Assembly (NCBI RefSeq): GCF_040712315.1
Contig: NC_134017.1
Location: 17,204,001-17,268,000 of the forward strand
Source of the DNA: Castanea sativa
Taxonomy: Eukaryota > Streptophyta > Magnoliopsida > Fagales > Fagaceae
Reading direction: 5' to 3'
DNA length: 64,000 nt
Shown: in pieces, positions 47,086 through 58,487 of the stretch
Position numbering within the stretch: position 1 is the first letter of the stretch
Layout of the letters: the number at the start of each line of letters is the position of its first letter
Program-made: the position numbers and the translations under genes
The notes under the pieces: model-generated
What the model saw: only the letters and a program-made list of their open reading frames with translations
What the model was told of the DNA's origin: nothing
The model's database searches: none

Positions 47086-48535
47086 GTGGGTTATTTGCTG
47101 ATGCTTTGATTTTATGCCCTTCTCTATTTTGGAAGAGCTATTAAAAAGAAAAAAAAAATAGGGGGAAAAGAACTATTGAAAATGTCTAGATTTCCAGCAC
47201 ATTACAAGAAAATCGAGCTATTGCAACGGGTTTTTTGCGGGGGTTGCAAAAAGTGCCGCTATATGTCACTTATTGTGGTGCATTTTTGGCCCACCGCAAT
47301 AGATGATATATATTACGGCGTTTTCATTGGACCGCAGCAATAAATGTAGCCTTTTGTGGCGTACTACAATGGCGCTATATAAACAACCTAATATAGATGT
47401 TTTAGCGGCGTTAGACTTACCTATAGTGGCACTTTATAAACCCGCTGCAATAAATATATCATTTTGCGGCATACTACAGCAGCTGTATATTAAACTGCCG
47501 CAATATATAAGCTTTAGCGGCAATAGATACTCTTTTGTGGCGTTGTTTCGTAGTTATAGCGGCGGTTTGGACCGCCGCAATAGACCTTTTAATTACCCGC
47601 ACCTGGTCCAATGTATCCCTTTGTTGTTTTGGCCTAAGTGCCATTTTTCCTTTTCATTTCCCTCATTTTTCATTTTCCAATACACTATCTTTTTTGTTAG
47701 CTCTAAAAAAAAACCCTCTCTCTCTCTCTTGTTAGTTCTAAAAAAAAAACCCTCACTGCCACGCATCCTTACTCTCAAAATCCAGTTTGGGTCTCTCTCT
47801 ATTAGCACTCTCTGCTGCCACTCATCGATTGAAGTCCCAAAAATAGTCATTGAGGCTTGGATGAAGCCAAATGCTTGGCTTTTGCCAATGACAAAGCTAT
47901 ATAAGAACTTTTTTTCTTTTTTAATCTCAATGATATCATATTTTCTTTTTTGGGTAATTAGTCTTTTTTTTTAATTGTATTGTTAATACTCAAACTGGGT
48001 CTTAAGGATTTTGCTAATAAATTGTAAATTTGTTTGTGTTATGCTAAATTTGAAGAGCCATGTGGGTGTTCTCTATTTTAATTTTTCAAAAGATTAAAAA
48101 TAAAAATAAAAATTAGCGGTAGTAGAAAATAATATAAATGTGAATTTCTTTTAGGATATAAAATTGGATTAGTCAATTTTTGTTTCTTTTCTTGCATTTT
48201 CTTAGCAACCAAACACCAAAACCCATTGAGAGCAAAACCCATGAAACACCAAAACACCAAAACATCTCAAATCCAAAACACCAAAACCCATTGAAACCAA
48301 AACCAAGCAATCAACAAACCCACCCCACAACTCACCACCTAATTGACTACCACTTCCACAACCATGACTCACCATCGGACCTTACTGACCACCACTTCCA
48401 TAACTACTAACCATCACCACCATAGAGAGACGAGGTAGAAAGAGAGAGACCCATCAAGAGAGAGACCCACTAAAAGAGAGACATTGATTTTAGCGAAAGA
48501 GAGAGTGAAGCACCGATCTTTGAGAGAGAGACATC

Positions 48536-48539
<4 letters not shown>

Positions 48540-48581
<42 letters not shown>
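48540..48581. repeat. (GA)n microsatellite
   Basis: A run of about 40 bp within a broader region of GAGAGAG-rich sequence (48440-48700). Confidence 0.9.
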
Positions 48582-48584
<3 letters not shown>

Positions 48585-48781
48585 CACCGGTTTGAGAGAG
48601 AGAAATCGGCTTGAGAGAGGAGGAGTTTAAGACATTTGGGTCTAATTTTGAGCAAAATTGATAGATAGAGAGAGTGGATCGATGGGTGATGAGCGATGAG
48701 CAAAGATGGCAATGCTTGGTCATGGAGTTAGAGAGAGATCTGGTGGTGGCGGTGTTATGAGCTAAGATGGCAATGCTTGAT

Positions 48782-48785
<4 letters not shown>

Positions 48786-48859
<74 letters not shown>
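48786..48859. repeat. (GA)n microsatellite, about 73 bp
   Basis: The longest perfect GA run in the window. Confidence 0.95.
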
Positions 48860-48862
<3 letters not shown>

Positions 48863-48899
48863 TCTTAGAAGAGTTGGAGAACTAGTTTGAGAATGAGGT

Positions 48900-49530
48900 T
48901 TTGGGTTGAAGTTGATTGTGTGAAAAAATGCTTGATAAAATATTATTTTGATTAATTGTTATTGATCTAAGAATATGAGTTATATTTTGGAAAGAACACA
49001 GAACATAAACATGTTCTTCCAAAAAATTAATAATAATGAAAGGAATAAAAAAAATTAATTTAATTATCTTATTTTATTTTAAAAAAAATTTAGAAATTCA
49101 AAAAAAAATTATGTGATTTATTATTTATTAAATGCTGACTTGGAAGTTTTAATATGCTAAATACGATTTTTTTAATAGTTATGTCAGCATTTAGTGTGTA
49201 AACAGTGCGTCTATCAACTATGCAAGCAATTTCCATTAGTGAGATGACGATAATGACCAAATTGGAATGCATTTTTCATTTTAGGGATTAAAATCGGTAA
49301 AATAGAAAAGTAAAGACCAAAATAGAAATGACTCCAAAATATAAGGACAAAAATGCATTTATGCATTTTTTTTATCCTTCCCACACAAAATTTCCCATGC
49401 CTAACTATTTTTTTTCACTCTTTCCCCCCAATTGTCTTTTCCCTTTTCGCAAAAAAATTTCCCAAATTTTTTTTTTCCACTTACATCTTTCATTTCCCAC
49501 ACAAAAGTTTCATTTCCCAAGTTTAAGACA
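48900..49530. other. AT-rich spacer
   Basis: No coding homology or transposon ends were recognised. Confidence 0.5.
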
Positions 49531-49650
49531 TAATTGATCTATGGCTTAGTGGTATACTCCTTGTGTTTTGGATAACTAATCCAAGTTCAAGCCTTCACGT
49601 GGGTTTTTCACTATTTAATTTTTTAAAACTCTAGTAGCATGATATAAATA
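49531..49650 (+). mobile_element. tRNA-derived SINE fragment
   Basis: TGGCTTAGTGGTA fits a pol III A box (about 49541-49553) and AGTTCAAGCCT fits a B box (about 49585-49595). The spacing is tRNA-like, but the tRNA fold is not intact. The body is short and the 3' end uncertain. Confidence 0.6.
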
Positions 49651-49732
49651 CCACATTTCATCTTCTCTTTTCTTTAGCCACCTCCATCCCCAATTTTCTC
49701 TCTAAGGCTAGAGTCCCCAATTTTCTCTCTAA

Positions 49733-51036
49733 TGGCCTGTTTGGAAGTTTAAAGAGGGATGAGAGTAGAGGGGAATGGTTATGCTCCACTTTATTTGGAT
49801 GTTTTTAAAATTAGGAAGGGAGAAGAGAGTAATTAGCCCTTCCTCTTGTTTGGATGTTTTAAAAATTAGGATGGAAAAAAGATGAAATTATTTAAATAAA
49901 CAAATTTATCCCTATTTAAAAATGGACTTGCAATATTGATATATGATTAATTTGTTAGATTAAATAATTATTTAATCTACATTCTCATTCAATCAAATAA
50001 CACTAATAAAAATATAAAACTACTATTAACTATTATAAAATAATTTTTACTACATAAAAAAATGACGAGGGAGTTCGCAGTACCGCCAGTGATTTTCCCA
50101 TCTGGAGCAAACTCGATGGCCGAAACCGGCGTTCAGCAAAGGAGAGTCCCAATGGCACCGTTTCAGCCCTCGAGCTCAAGCATCCCCTTCATGTCATTCG
50201 ATATTGGATCTGTAGCTGCCTCCACTTCCTCAGCCTCGATCTACGGCGGTCCTATCGGTAGAGGAGGTGGCTTTATGCCTGGAAGTGGTAGCTTCGAGGA
50301 CAAGGAACCCTTGCTCAACGAGCTCGGGATCCACCCAGAGCAAATCTGGAATAAAACCAAGTTGATTCTCAACCTATTCAGGGTCAACACGGTTGTACAC
50401 AAGGACTCGGATCTATCCGGCCCGATAAGCTCCAATTCGGCGTTATACTCGGCTAGATCGTTGTCTCCTCTATCTTCCTCTACGTGGTGTACAACATGCT
50501 CACTGGAAGGAATGGTAACCTGGACTTGCACACGTGTACGAGCGTGATTGGCTATCGTCTCTTGCTAGTGGTGACACCGTCACTCTCACCGCCATGCCCT
50601 GTGCCTTCTTTTCTTTTTGGTATTTTTCTTGGGAAACAAATGGAGCGATGTAGAGAGGCGTGTAGTGTAAATGTTGTTAAATTAGGGGGTTGTTTGGCTT
50701 CAGTGTTAGTGAAATAGTGAGATTCATTTTTTTTTTCATTCACCTTAAATTTTCTCAGGAAACAAACAAAGATTATTTATATAATCAGTTTGTAATTTTG
50801 TTAATTTAGAAAGGTAAATTGAAGAATTCATTTGTTCAATAATTTATCTATTTTACTCTCCTTCCAAATCTCTCCAATTTGGGGAATTAAAAATAAAGAG
50901 TTAGAGATTGTTAAAACTCCTCCAAACTCTTTCAAATTTGTCCCCCTCCTTTGAAAAACCTCCAAATAAAGTAATTGAATTACTCTCCTTTCCTTCACTC
51001 TACTCTCCCTCATTTTTTAAACTTCCAAACAGGCCA
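49733..51036. mobile_element. PIF/Harbinger-like element with captured gene (Pack-type)
   Basis: 1304 bp. Inverted ends are TGGCCTGTTTGGAAGTTTAAA (left) and the same on the right complement, 21 of 21 by eye. Subterminal GAGAGTAGAG is shared too. Flanks TAA (49730-49732) and TTA (51037-51039) approximate a 3-bp TSD. No transposase. The GC-rich, coding-like interior (50062-50600) differs sharply from the AT-rich arms. It holds a YIP1-family fragment. Confidence 0.8.
50062..50560 (+). pseudogene. YIP1-family membrane-trafficking protein fragment, captured
   Basis: YIP1/YIPF proteins are Golgi/ER multi-span membrane proteins acting with Rab GTPases. Codons 1-121 (50062-50424) are uninterrupted and typical of the plant YIP1 N terminus: MTREFAVPPVIFPSG, RRVPMAPFQPSSSSIPF, MSFDIGS, FEDKEPLLNELGIHPEQIW, VHKDSDLSGP. 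The next stretch of the family, including the first membrane segment, is missing. Homology resumes at 50427 in another frame as KLQFGVILG, then IVVSSIFLYVVYNMLTGRNG and LDLHTCTSVIGY, with TAG at 50454-50456. It lies inside the Harbinger-like element. No intron is visible, but the deletion may mark one. Confidence 0.85.
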
Positions 51037-51655
51037 TTAGGCTAGAGCAGGTCAAAAATGGTTTGCATCGATCATTATCCTGTTCTTTCCATCCGTTCTT
51101 CTTCACATATCTTTTCATTCCTTCTAAATTTTTTGAACTCTGCACTAAGCACTTTGTGTGAAATGTAATTCTACTGTGACATAGCAACTCTTTTCAGCAT
51201 CTTCTTGACTAATTTTCTAGTGTTTTACATTAAAATCCTTTCTGGGTATCCTTCAAAGTCGATTCTTTTTATGTATTTTGAGGAAACTTCACTCCCAATT
51301 TTTCAAAAACCTGATTCCTTGCATATCCCAGAATTTGTTATATGTGTGACTTCAACTGATTTTCAAGTTCTGGGCATGAACATCAAATATTATCTAGATA
51401 TTCAACAGTTGGAGTCCTTCTAACTGATTTTGGTTCTTAATTTTCAAGTTACTTCCTTTTGAATATCTTTATAGCTTACCAATGCCTTTGTTTTTTTTAA
51501 TGCTCTGCAGACACAGCCTTTGTAGTGTTTGATAGATTGATTGAATTAGTGCCATGATTGTTTTTTCAAAATCACCCTTTGTTGCTGTACCAAACTGCAT
51601 TGTTTAGAAGAAAGAATGGCGTTTTCAGACCAAAACAAGTGATAAATTTTCAAAA

Positions 51656-51886
51656 GATTATGATGCAGTCATTGGTATAGAAACCCATGTCCAGCTCAAC
51701 ACCCTTACCAAAGCCTTCTGTGGTTGTCCTTACAATTATGGGTCTCCACCAAATACCAGTGTCTGCCCCATTTGCATGGGATTGCCTGGTGCTTGGCCGG
51801 TTTTGAACTCAAAGGTCATTGATTTAGCTGTGAAAGTGGGTCTTGCACTGAATAGCAAGTTGTCTCTAAATCACCCATTTAAATGA
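51656..51886 (+). pseudogene. GATB: Organellar Glu-tRNA(Gln) amidotransferase subunit B fragment
   Basis: GatB is the tRNA-binding/kinase-like subunit of the GatCAB complex that converts Glu-tRNA(Gln) to Gln-tRNA(Gln) in plastids and mitochondria. 76 codons match the GatB N-terminal catalytic region: [48 protein letters not shown] and [13 protein letters not shown]. The zinc-type cysteines CxC and CxxC are visible. Upstream, [13 protein letters not shown] transit-region sequence (about 51602-51628) is in a different frame. The frame ends at TGA 51884-51886, and no later exon was recognised within 1.4 kb. It is read as an orphan fragment. A true first exon with a distant remainder is unlikely, given the frame break and the following transposon. 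Confidence 0.8.
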
Positions 51887-52703
51887 GGAATTAAAGTTGA
51901 AAGTTAGAAATTTTGTAGACTATTGGTAATTGTTCATATCAAACCAAAAATAAAAAGACTTCAATACTTTTTTTTTTTTTGGGTGATTTGTGGACTCTTT
52001 TTGAGTCATTTTCTTTGGTGCAATAATTTCTTTAGGAAGTCCAGCTGTAATGACGTGTATATTTCCTTAAAAAGCATAGCATATAGGGTATTTTGTAGCT
52101 ATATAGATGACTCCATTTTCATCACTCTTTCACTTAAATCCATGTCCAGCTTCAATGCTTTAACTTTCACTTTTCTTGAGATATTTGTGGTGTGTTGATG
52201 GAATCTATTATATGTCTTCTCATGTGGGTGTACATGCATGCATAATATGAATTAGTTATCTAAACTAGTAATTTAGGCACCTAGATAAGAATTATTTGTG
52301 GGGATGAGTAATCGTTCTCTTATAATTTGATGTTTTTTTTTTTGGCTATTCAATATTATTAACTCAAATAAACTAAAATAGTAAACATTTTCGGATCATG
52401 TGATTGTCCCTAATTGCATTTCACCAAGCATCGCATAATAGAAAGCATACTCATTCAAAAATAATGATAAAAGATGAAACAAAAGTGAAAAGATATAAAA
52501 GTATTCCAATCCCATCTTCCTCGTTTAACATGGCTATCTCCCACTTTTTACATTTATAGAAAAATCGTGTTGAGTGAGATATCAAGTTGTCTTCTCTTTT
52601 TAAGTTTTTTTAATTTTGAAAAACAAAAAAACCTATTACATTTATGTGAATTCACACAAATGTGTAATAAATATTTCCTAAAATAAAAGCTATGTTGGGA
52701 TGC
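51887..52703. other. AT-rich sequence, nothing recognised
   Basis: No continuation of GATB and no transposon ends were seen. It may include decayed intron sequence of the GATB fragment. Confidence 0.4.
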
Positions 52704-53127
52704 TAGGGATGGTGAAAATTCCCCCTACCTACTTTAATTGTTCTGCTCCACTCTATCTCATATGAGTTTTCCCTACTTTAATTAGGAGACAGGATAAGGA
52801 CAGGTTTTTCTAATTCCACTTTACCTCGGATGTGTGTGTGCATATATTTACACATACTTTTATTTAATACATATTTCTTTATTATTTAATCTATTTTATA
52901 TTGATCTAATATATAATTTATTTATTGTAAGTATTTTATTATCATCCTCTAAGCATAAGTTTTTTCTTACTTATAGTATTTTCTCAACTAACAATTCGCT
53001 TCTGTATTCAAATAACAAAATACCTCTAACTTGCCATGTCCCATCCTGCATGATCTTCCTTGTATTGAAATGGAGACGGAAAAGGGACAAGGCACTCCTA
53101 TCCTACCCCATTTCACTGCCATCCCTA
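52704..53127. mobile_element. hAT-like MITE
   Basis: Ends TAGGGATGGTGAAA and (complement) TAGGGATGGCAGTGAAA, as in the hAT element at 24490. The flanking 8-mers (TGGGATGC and CATAGGAG) do not match, so the TSD is lost. Non-coding. Confidence 0.65.
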
Positions 53128-53291
53128 CATAGGAGTTATTAGTGCTAACAATCAGTTGAGTTGAGGTTGTTTTAAGTCAACAGTTTGAGTGGCGAACATT
53201 TGCTGATTTATTTGAAGTGGGCATTGAGAATAGTTAATCCAAGTCCTTATATGACATACTTGCAGTTTGTATATTATAAGGCTTTTCTAAT

Positions 53292-54405
53292 TGAAAGCTC
53301 AGATTTGTGTTAAAAACACAAGAGCTTGTTTACACCCCTAGTTAAAAAATTACAGCTCGGTTGCTTTTACTCTAACTTATCTAAGTGCGGAATAATAGTA
53401 AATGAAGCGCAATAAACTGATAACTACTCTAGTGCATAAGCATGAAAAAAAAACAATAAAAGTAAAGCAAAAGAGTAAGGAAAGATAGGTGCAAACACAA
53501 GATAACACGGCGATGTGTTATTGAAAAGAAAACCGAAGATCTCGGCGAAAAACCTCTCCGCCGCCCTCCAAGCGGTAAATTGATCTATTAGAGAATAAAG
53601 TTGGAGTACATGAATAACAAAAGACCCTCCGAGCTAATGTACTTGAGCCCTCCGAGCTAATGTACCCAATGTACTTGAGCCCTCCGAGCTCCTGCTACCA
53701 ACAGACTTCTCGGAGTCATGTCTTCTTTAGCTTTTCGGATCCCGCAATATGCCCGATTGCATCTGCCACTCACGGGCTTCTTTTGGAAAATCCCCAAACC
53801 TTTCCAATCTCCAAAACACTCTCTACACTCTAAAAAGGTGTGGGTTGTGTTTGGGTACAAATCTTCTCTCAAGGTATGACAATGGGAGAGGGAATGAGAA
53901 GAGGCTAGGATGATTTTTCACTAAGGATTAGTAGCTCTCTCTCTAAAAGATGGGTGTGTGTGTGTTGTTGAAAACCTATCTAGGGTTTTTCTCTCTGAAT
54001 TGCCTCCTTACAATTTCTGTGGGTAATGAGAGTATATAGAGTATGGGTGAAGGGTAAGAAAGTCACACTTAATAATCCTCCAGGTAGAGAGTTTCGCAGG
54101 TATCTCGCGGGAAGGCCATACCTGCAAGACACTCGCGAAATCCTCCAGGCTGGCACGACTCTTCAACTTCCAGTATGTGCTTCTCACATGCCCTTTTCGC
54201 AGGATACTCTTCTCGCGAGATACTTGCAAGCCAATCGCAAAAATGCACTGATTTTTCATTTCAAGCTTGATTCTTAACCAACTTAATACTAAACCCAACA
54301 CAATAAAATCTCACAAAATACAATGAACAAAATTAAAGCAATTACAACACTTTTTGTCATGGAATAAAGCCAACATACAACATAGTTATAAATCACAACT
54401 TTGCA
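53292..54405 (-). repeat. 3' LTR (left) of the gag-only element
   Basis: Aligned with 58488-59584. It contains an extra local duplication of CCTCCGAGCTAATGTAC (about 53625-53690) that is absent from the other LTR. GC-rich TCGCGAG/CTCGCG motifs lie near 54107-54215. Confidence 0.9.
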
Positions 54406-54419
54406 ATCTCCCCCTTTGG
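54406..54419 (-). promoter_or_regulatory. Polypurine tract of the gag-only element
   Basis: The complement reads CCAAAGGGGGAGAT immediately before the left LTR. Confidence 0.8.
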
Positions 54420-54782
54420 CTATTCCGTGACAAAACATTGTATATCAAACTCTAGACTTAAATGTGAGTTTGGGAATAATAACAAAACTCACTCACATCT
54501 ACATCTAAGAGCTGTGATGAACTTGGAACATATATACTTGTAACCTAAAACACTTACACAAAATGCATTAGACCCTCAAGGTAAATCAAGTGATAAAAGG
54601 ACAAGTATAATGTAACAAGTAAATTGCGATCAAGTAAACATGATGTGAAGTATATGAGCAACTTGATCATACACCAAAACAGTCATAGGGAAATGACTAC
54701 AATGATCATATAACAAAACAAATGATCATCCGAACATGCAATCATAAAAGCACAAAGATATAAGGATATATGCATGTCCAAC

Positions 54783-54986
54783 ACACAACTAATGCAAAAC
54801 ACCAAAGTATTTGCATTAAGGATACAAGATCCAACAAAGGGCACAAGAACACACAACCAATGCAAAACACAAAAGGTATTTGCATTAAGGATACAAGATC
54901 CAATAAGGGCACAAGTGTACACAACCATTGCAAAACACAAAAGGTATTTATATTAAGGATACAAGATCCAACAAGGGCACAAGTGT
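54783..54986. repeat. 68-bp tandem repeat, 3 copies
   Basis: Units start ACACAACYAATGCAAAACAC at about 54783, 54851 and 54919. Each contains AAGGATACAAGATCCAAYAA and GGGCACAAG. They lie in the non-coding interior of the element. Confidence 0.92.
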
Positions 54987-57385
54987 GTTCCAACACATAA
55001 ACATGATGCAATGAGAGCAACGAAGTATAGATACTAAATGTAACTCAAAGCACCACAAAGTAACGAGAAAATAAGCATAAAGTAAAACAAATACAAAACA
55101 AGGTTTTCTCAAAAAGGTTGTCTTCTTCCCCTTGGTATATGCATCTCCCCTAAGGCTTTCTTCCCCTACTAATGTGCATGAGGTAGAATTTCTCCTCCTA
55201 AGAATGTGCACAGAAGTCATATAGAAATGAAGAAACACACTGGTATAATCTCCGGTATACACTCCCCTTTTTGTCACGAATAGATAAATGAACCAAGAGA
55301 AAGGAGGGAAAGAAAAGAAGACATGAACAAGGATAGGATGCATGAGGGGTGCAAGATGTATGAGAAAATGAAGCTCAAAAAAAGAGAAAACATCTTAAAG
55401 GCACAATGCTACAAAGCATAAAGTAAACATGACTTGCTAAAGATGATGGAACATGATATAGACCTAGGCATAACATAGACACAAGAACATGTTATACGTG
55501 CTAAAAGGTTTAAAAATACTTAAATAGCATGAATGAATGCAAAACATGTCAAGTGTTAGAGTGTGTGTAGCAAAGCTGCATCTAGTGTGCATGTGAGATG
55601 CATGACCAATGCATGAATAAGAACTCACGGGGAAAAGTGTATAAAATACACCACCAATGATCAAAACATGATAAACATGAATAATTATGGTGATCCCCAA
55701 AATTTGGTACACATCGAAGTCCAAAACAGCAAGAAAATATCATTTGGGCATTTTATCAAACACTTAGAATGCACACACTACACATGTATGTTAAACAATG
55801 CATGAACTTATGAAAAACTTGTCTAAATACATGTTATTTTTGTCACAAAGGGCCAACATCCAAAACAAATCATCATTTAAAACAAAGCTTAATAAAAAAG
55901 ACTGACAAAAAATAAGTTTTCCAACTCTCATTTGAGAAAATCCCAACTATGAACATAAAACCCCAAAAACATAATCTAGGGATAAAAATTAATGAAAAGA
56001 GTTAAAAATTACCTAGACATGTTTATGGAATGTAAAACACTTGAAATTAGTTGGGTTTTGATGTTGGAGCATTAAAATAAGAGTTTAGGAGAAGATGGGA
56101 GAAGTTTAAAACAAATGTCCCACGAAATGCCCTTTAAAAAGCTGATCTGGAAATTTTAACGAGAAGTTTCGTGGGTAAGCCTTACTCGCGAAATTTTTCG
56201 CGAGTAAGCCTTACTCACGAGTTACTTGCAAAACAGTCGCGAAACTCTCTGTCCAAAATTGAAAAACTTGAGAATTGGACCATATAACTCCCAGTTGAGC
56301 CTATACATGAAATAGGTCACGAAAACACCCAGAAAACATGTTTTTCACACAAAAACAACTTGAAAAACATGAGTGATAAAAATCACTTCCAAAAGCAAAC
56401 AAAAAGAACAAAAATCTTTTTGGTTTGATCCACATAAGATTGAGCACACACACAACACATTTGAACATGTACAAACACACAAATGAAATAGGCATTCATT
56501 AACCATTAAACTTGTGTGTTGTGTGTGTGGATCAAGTGTGGAATAGTCCTTAGATTAGAGGGAATTTTCAATGATCAATTCAATAAAATCATACATAACT
56601 AATACTAAGTCAAGTGAACTATCTCAATTATAGAAATGAACATATATGATCTCCGACAAGAAAAAATTATATTTCTTTAAAACTTTTCATTTGGCTTCTT
56701 TACAAATCATAATATTTTATCATTTTTAAACAAAATACATCTCATTTTGAGATCGATGCTTGAAATTTTTTATATTTCAACTTTGTGAGTGAGTCTTTGG
56801 CTTTTTGAGGCACCATACATTTCAATACAAGTTACTTTCTCTTTTTCCTTGTCAAATATTAGTATGTGCGATGGCTTTTGCAACTTAGTATCTCTTTTCG
56901 AGATTTGACATTTGATTTGCTCTTTAAGCAAAAACATAAAAATGTCAGAAAAGATATAGGCACAAGTCTATGCATGTAACAAGATCAACAAGACTATTAA
57001 CTAATCATTCATGACAAGGTTGAAGATCGATTTATAACAATCACACAGATTTCAAGATTTTTTCACAAAGATAGATGTGTATACAAAACAAGCTAAGCTC
57101 GTAAATACACTACGCCATTAGTACGAAAGTACTAGGTCAAACTCTCATGTGATATGTGCTCAAACATATACGATCAAACTTTTTGAATTTTCCACTTTTT
57201 ATGTGTTTTTGGATTTTTACATACATAAAAACAAAAGTATAAAAGTAAGATTAAATGCAAAAACAACTAAAACAATGCATATAAAGAGATGCATGATGCA
57301 CAAATACATAACAATGAAGCGTCTAATGCATGATGGGTCCTACAAAGATTGAAAGAATTAGATCAGGGACCAAAAGAGAAAAATC
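54987..57385 (-). other. Non-coding interior of the gag-only element
   Basis: 2.4 kb of AT-rich sequence without recognisable pol domains. 56155-56245 contains a perfect 10-bp inverted repeat (ACTCGCGAAA/TTTCGCGAGT) and sequence shared with the LTR region at 54085-54150. Confidence 0.6.
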
Positions 57386-58411
57386 TCAACCATAGGAAAC
57401 CTTCTTCATCCAAATAGAATGATTGTTTGGAATGAGTGTCTCATGAGAAGTGAAACAAGGGTTGGAAGAATGAGAACTAGAGATGCACATAGATAAGGAG
57501 GTAAGAACATCAAAAACTTTATTCAACAATTTACCATTTTCCCCCAAAACCAATTTAGCTTGCAAAGCACAACTTCGAAGAAGCTCAAGTTTCTCTTTTC
57601 TTTTTATTCTTTTAAGAGCTTGAAACCTAGAGTAAAGAGGTCTATGATGACCAAAAGCACCACAATGGTGACAAACAATGGGTTTAGGTCCACTAGGCTT
57701 TTTGGGGAGGGATCTAGCAACATGGTTTTGTCCTCTCTTCAACTTGGAACATTGAGGTCTTATATGACCGATTATACCACGATGGTGGCAAGTTAGAATA
57801 AACTTAGATCTATCCAAAACCTTAGATTGAGACTTAAACGAAAGGTTTTGTCTTAAGAGTCTTTCTCTCCACTTTTTGGTTTCTTTTGTGTGGAGGAATG
57901 TACACCAATTTGTCTTTTAAGGTAGAATACACAATAGGCACAAAATCGGGTACCACAATATGATTGCAACAAATATTTTCATCATTTTTAACACTCGATT
58001 CTACAATCAAACACTTGGCATACATCTTAAGAGATTTATTTTCATATTTTAGCTCATCAACTAGTTTGTTAGACAAAAAAAGTTTAGCATCCAAGTCCAT
58101 ATTCAAACATTCAAACTCTTTTAGTTTTTCAAGAGAATTTTAGCAAGCTTCTTATACTTTTCAACCAATTTATTGGATTCATTGAGCTTTGCAATCAAAT
58201 CATCCTTTTTACAATGAAACTTGCTCAAATTCTTATGAAACTTCTTAGCTTCTTTCTTCAAGAGTTTGATGTTTGGAATATCAACAACACTCAAAGATTC
58301 ATGTAACATGACATCACAATCATGTGGATAAACACTTATAGAGGCATTTTCACAAACACATGGCATGTTACAATCAACAACATCCATAGAAGTATACAAA
58401 ACACTATCCAT
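57386..58411 (-). pseudogene. Gag-like protein with two zinc-knuckle-like motifs, broken
   Basis: Start taken at ATG 58411 (MDSVLYTSMDVVDC), just inside the primer site. A longer frame from 58486 would begin at the LTR border. Order: a Cys/His-containing N-terminal part, a Lys/Leu-rich coiled-coil-like stretch (KKEAKKFHKNLSKFHCKKDD; KYENKSLKMYAKCL), a basic stretch (YIPPHKRNQKVE), then CHHRGIIGHIRPQC and CHHCGAFGHHRPLY, which are CCHC-like but each altered at a ligand or spacing position. Frameshifts lie at about 58120 and about 57830, with stops nearby. It is related in style to the gag at 17035-18849 (shared GHxRP knuckle) but longer and diverged. Confidence 0.78.
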
Positions 58412-58471
58412 GACAAAACACACAAAGGGGTCAAGGATCACACTTAGGTAATGAAACCAAAACAAGTGTAC

Positions 58472-58487
58472 CCGCTCTGATACCAAT
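58472..58487 (-). promoter_or_regulatory. Primer-binding site of the gag-only element
   Basis: The complement reads AATTGGTATCAGAGCG, the tRNA-iMet complement, directly inside the 5' LTR. Confidence 0.9.

Larger units (their letters stand above)
47198..48900 (+). mobile_element. CACTA (En/Spm) terminus with subterminal repeats
   Basis: Starts CACATTACAAGAAAATCG, close to the CACTACAAGAAAA terminus common in plant CACTA elements. About 380 bp of subterminal repeats follow, built from GCGGCG/CGCCGC-type units (GCGGCGGTTTGGACCGCCGC at about 47559; CCGCAATA repeated with TATAGCGG). 47600-48420 looks like leader sequence: CT-rich tracts and ACCAAAACACCAAAAC-type repeats (48200-48300). No transposase domain was recognised, and the opposite end was not found, so the right limit is approximate. 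Confidence 0.65.

Noticed and set aside
47303..47974. 223-codon plus-strand ORF
   Set aside because: It lies across CACTA subterminal repeats and simple CT-rich sequence. No recognisable domain; composition-driven.
48470..48723. Leu/Ser repeat ORFs
   Set aside because: Translation of the GA microsatellite.
54770..55000. Overlapping ORFs on both strands at the 68-bp tandem repeat
   Set aside because: Repetitive peptides arising because the 68-bp repeat is open in several frames; no coding evidence.
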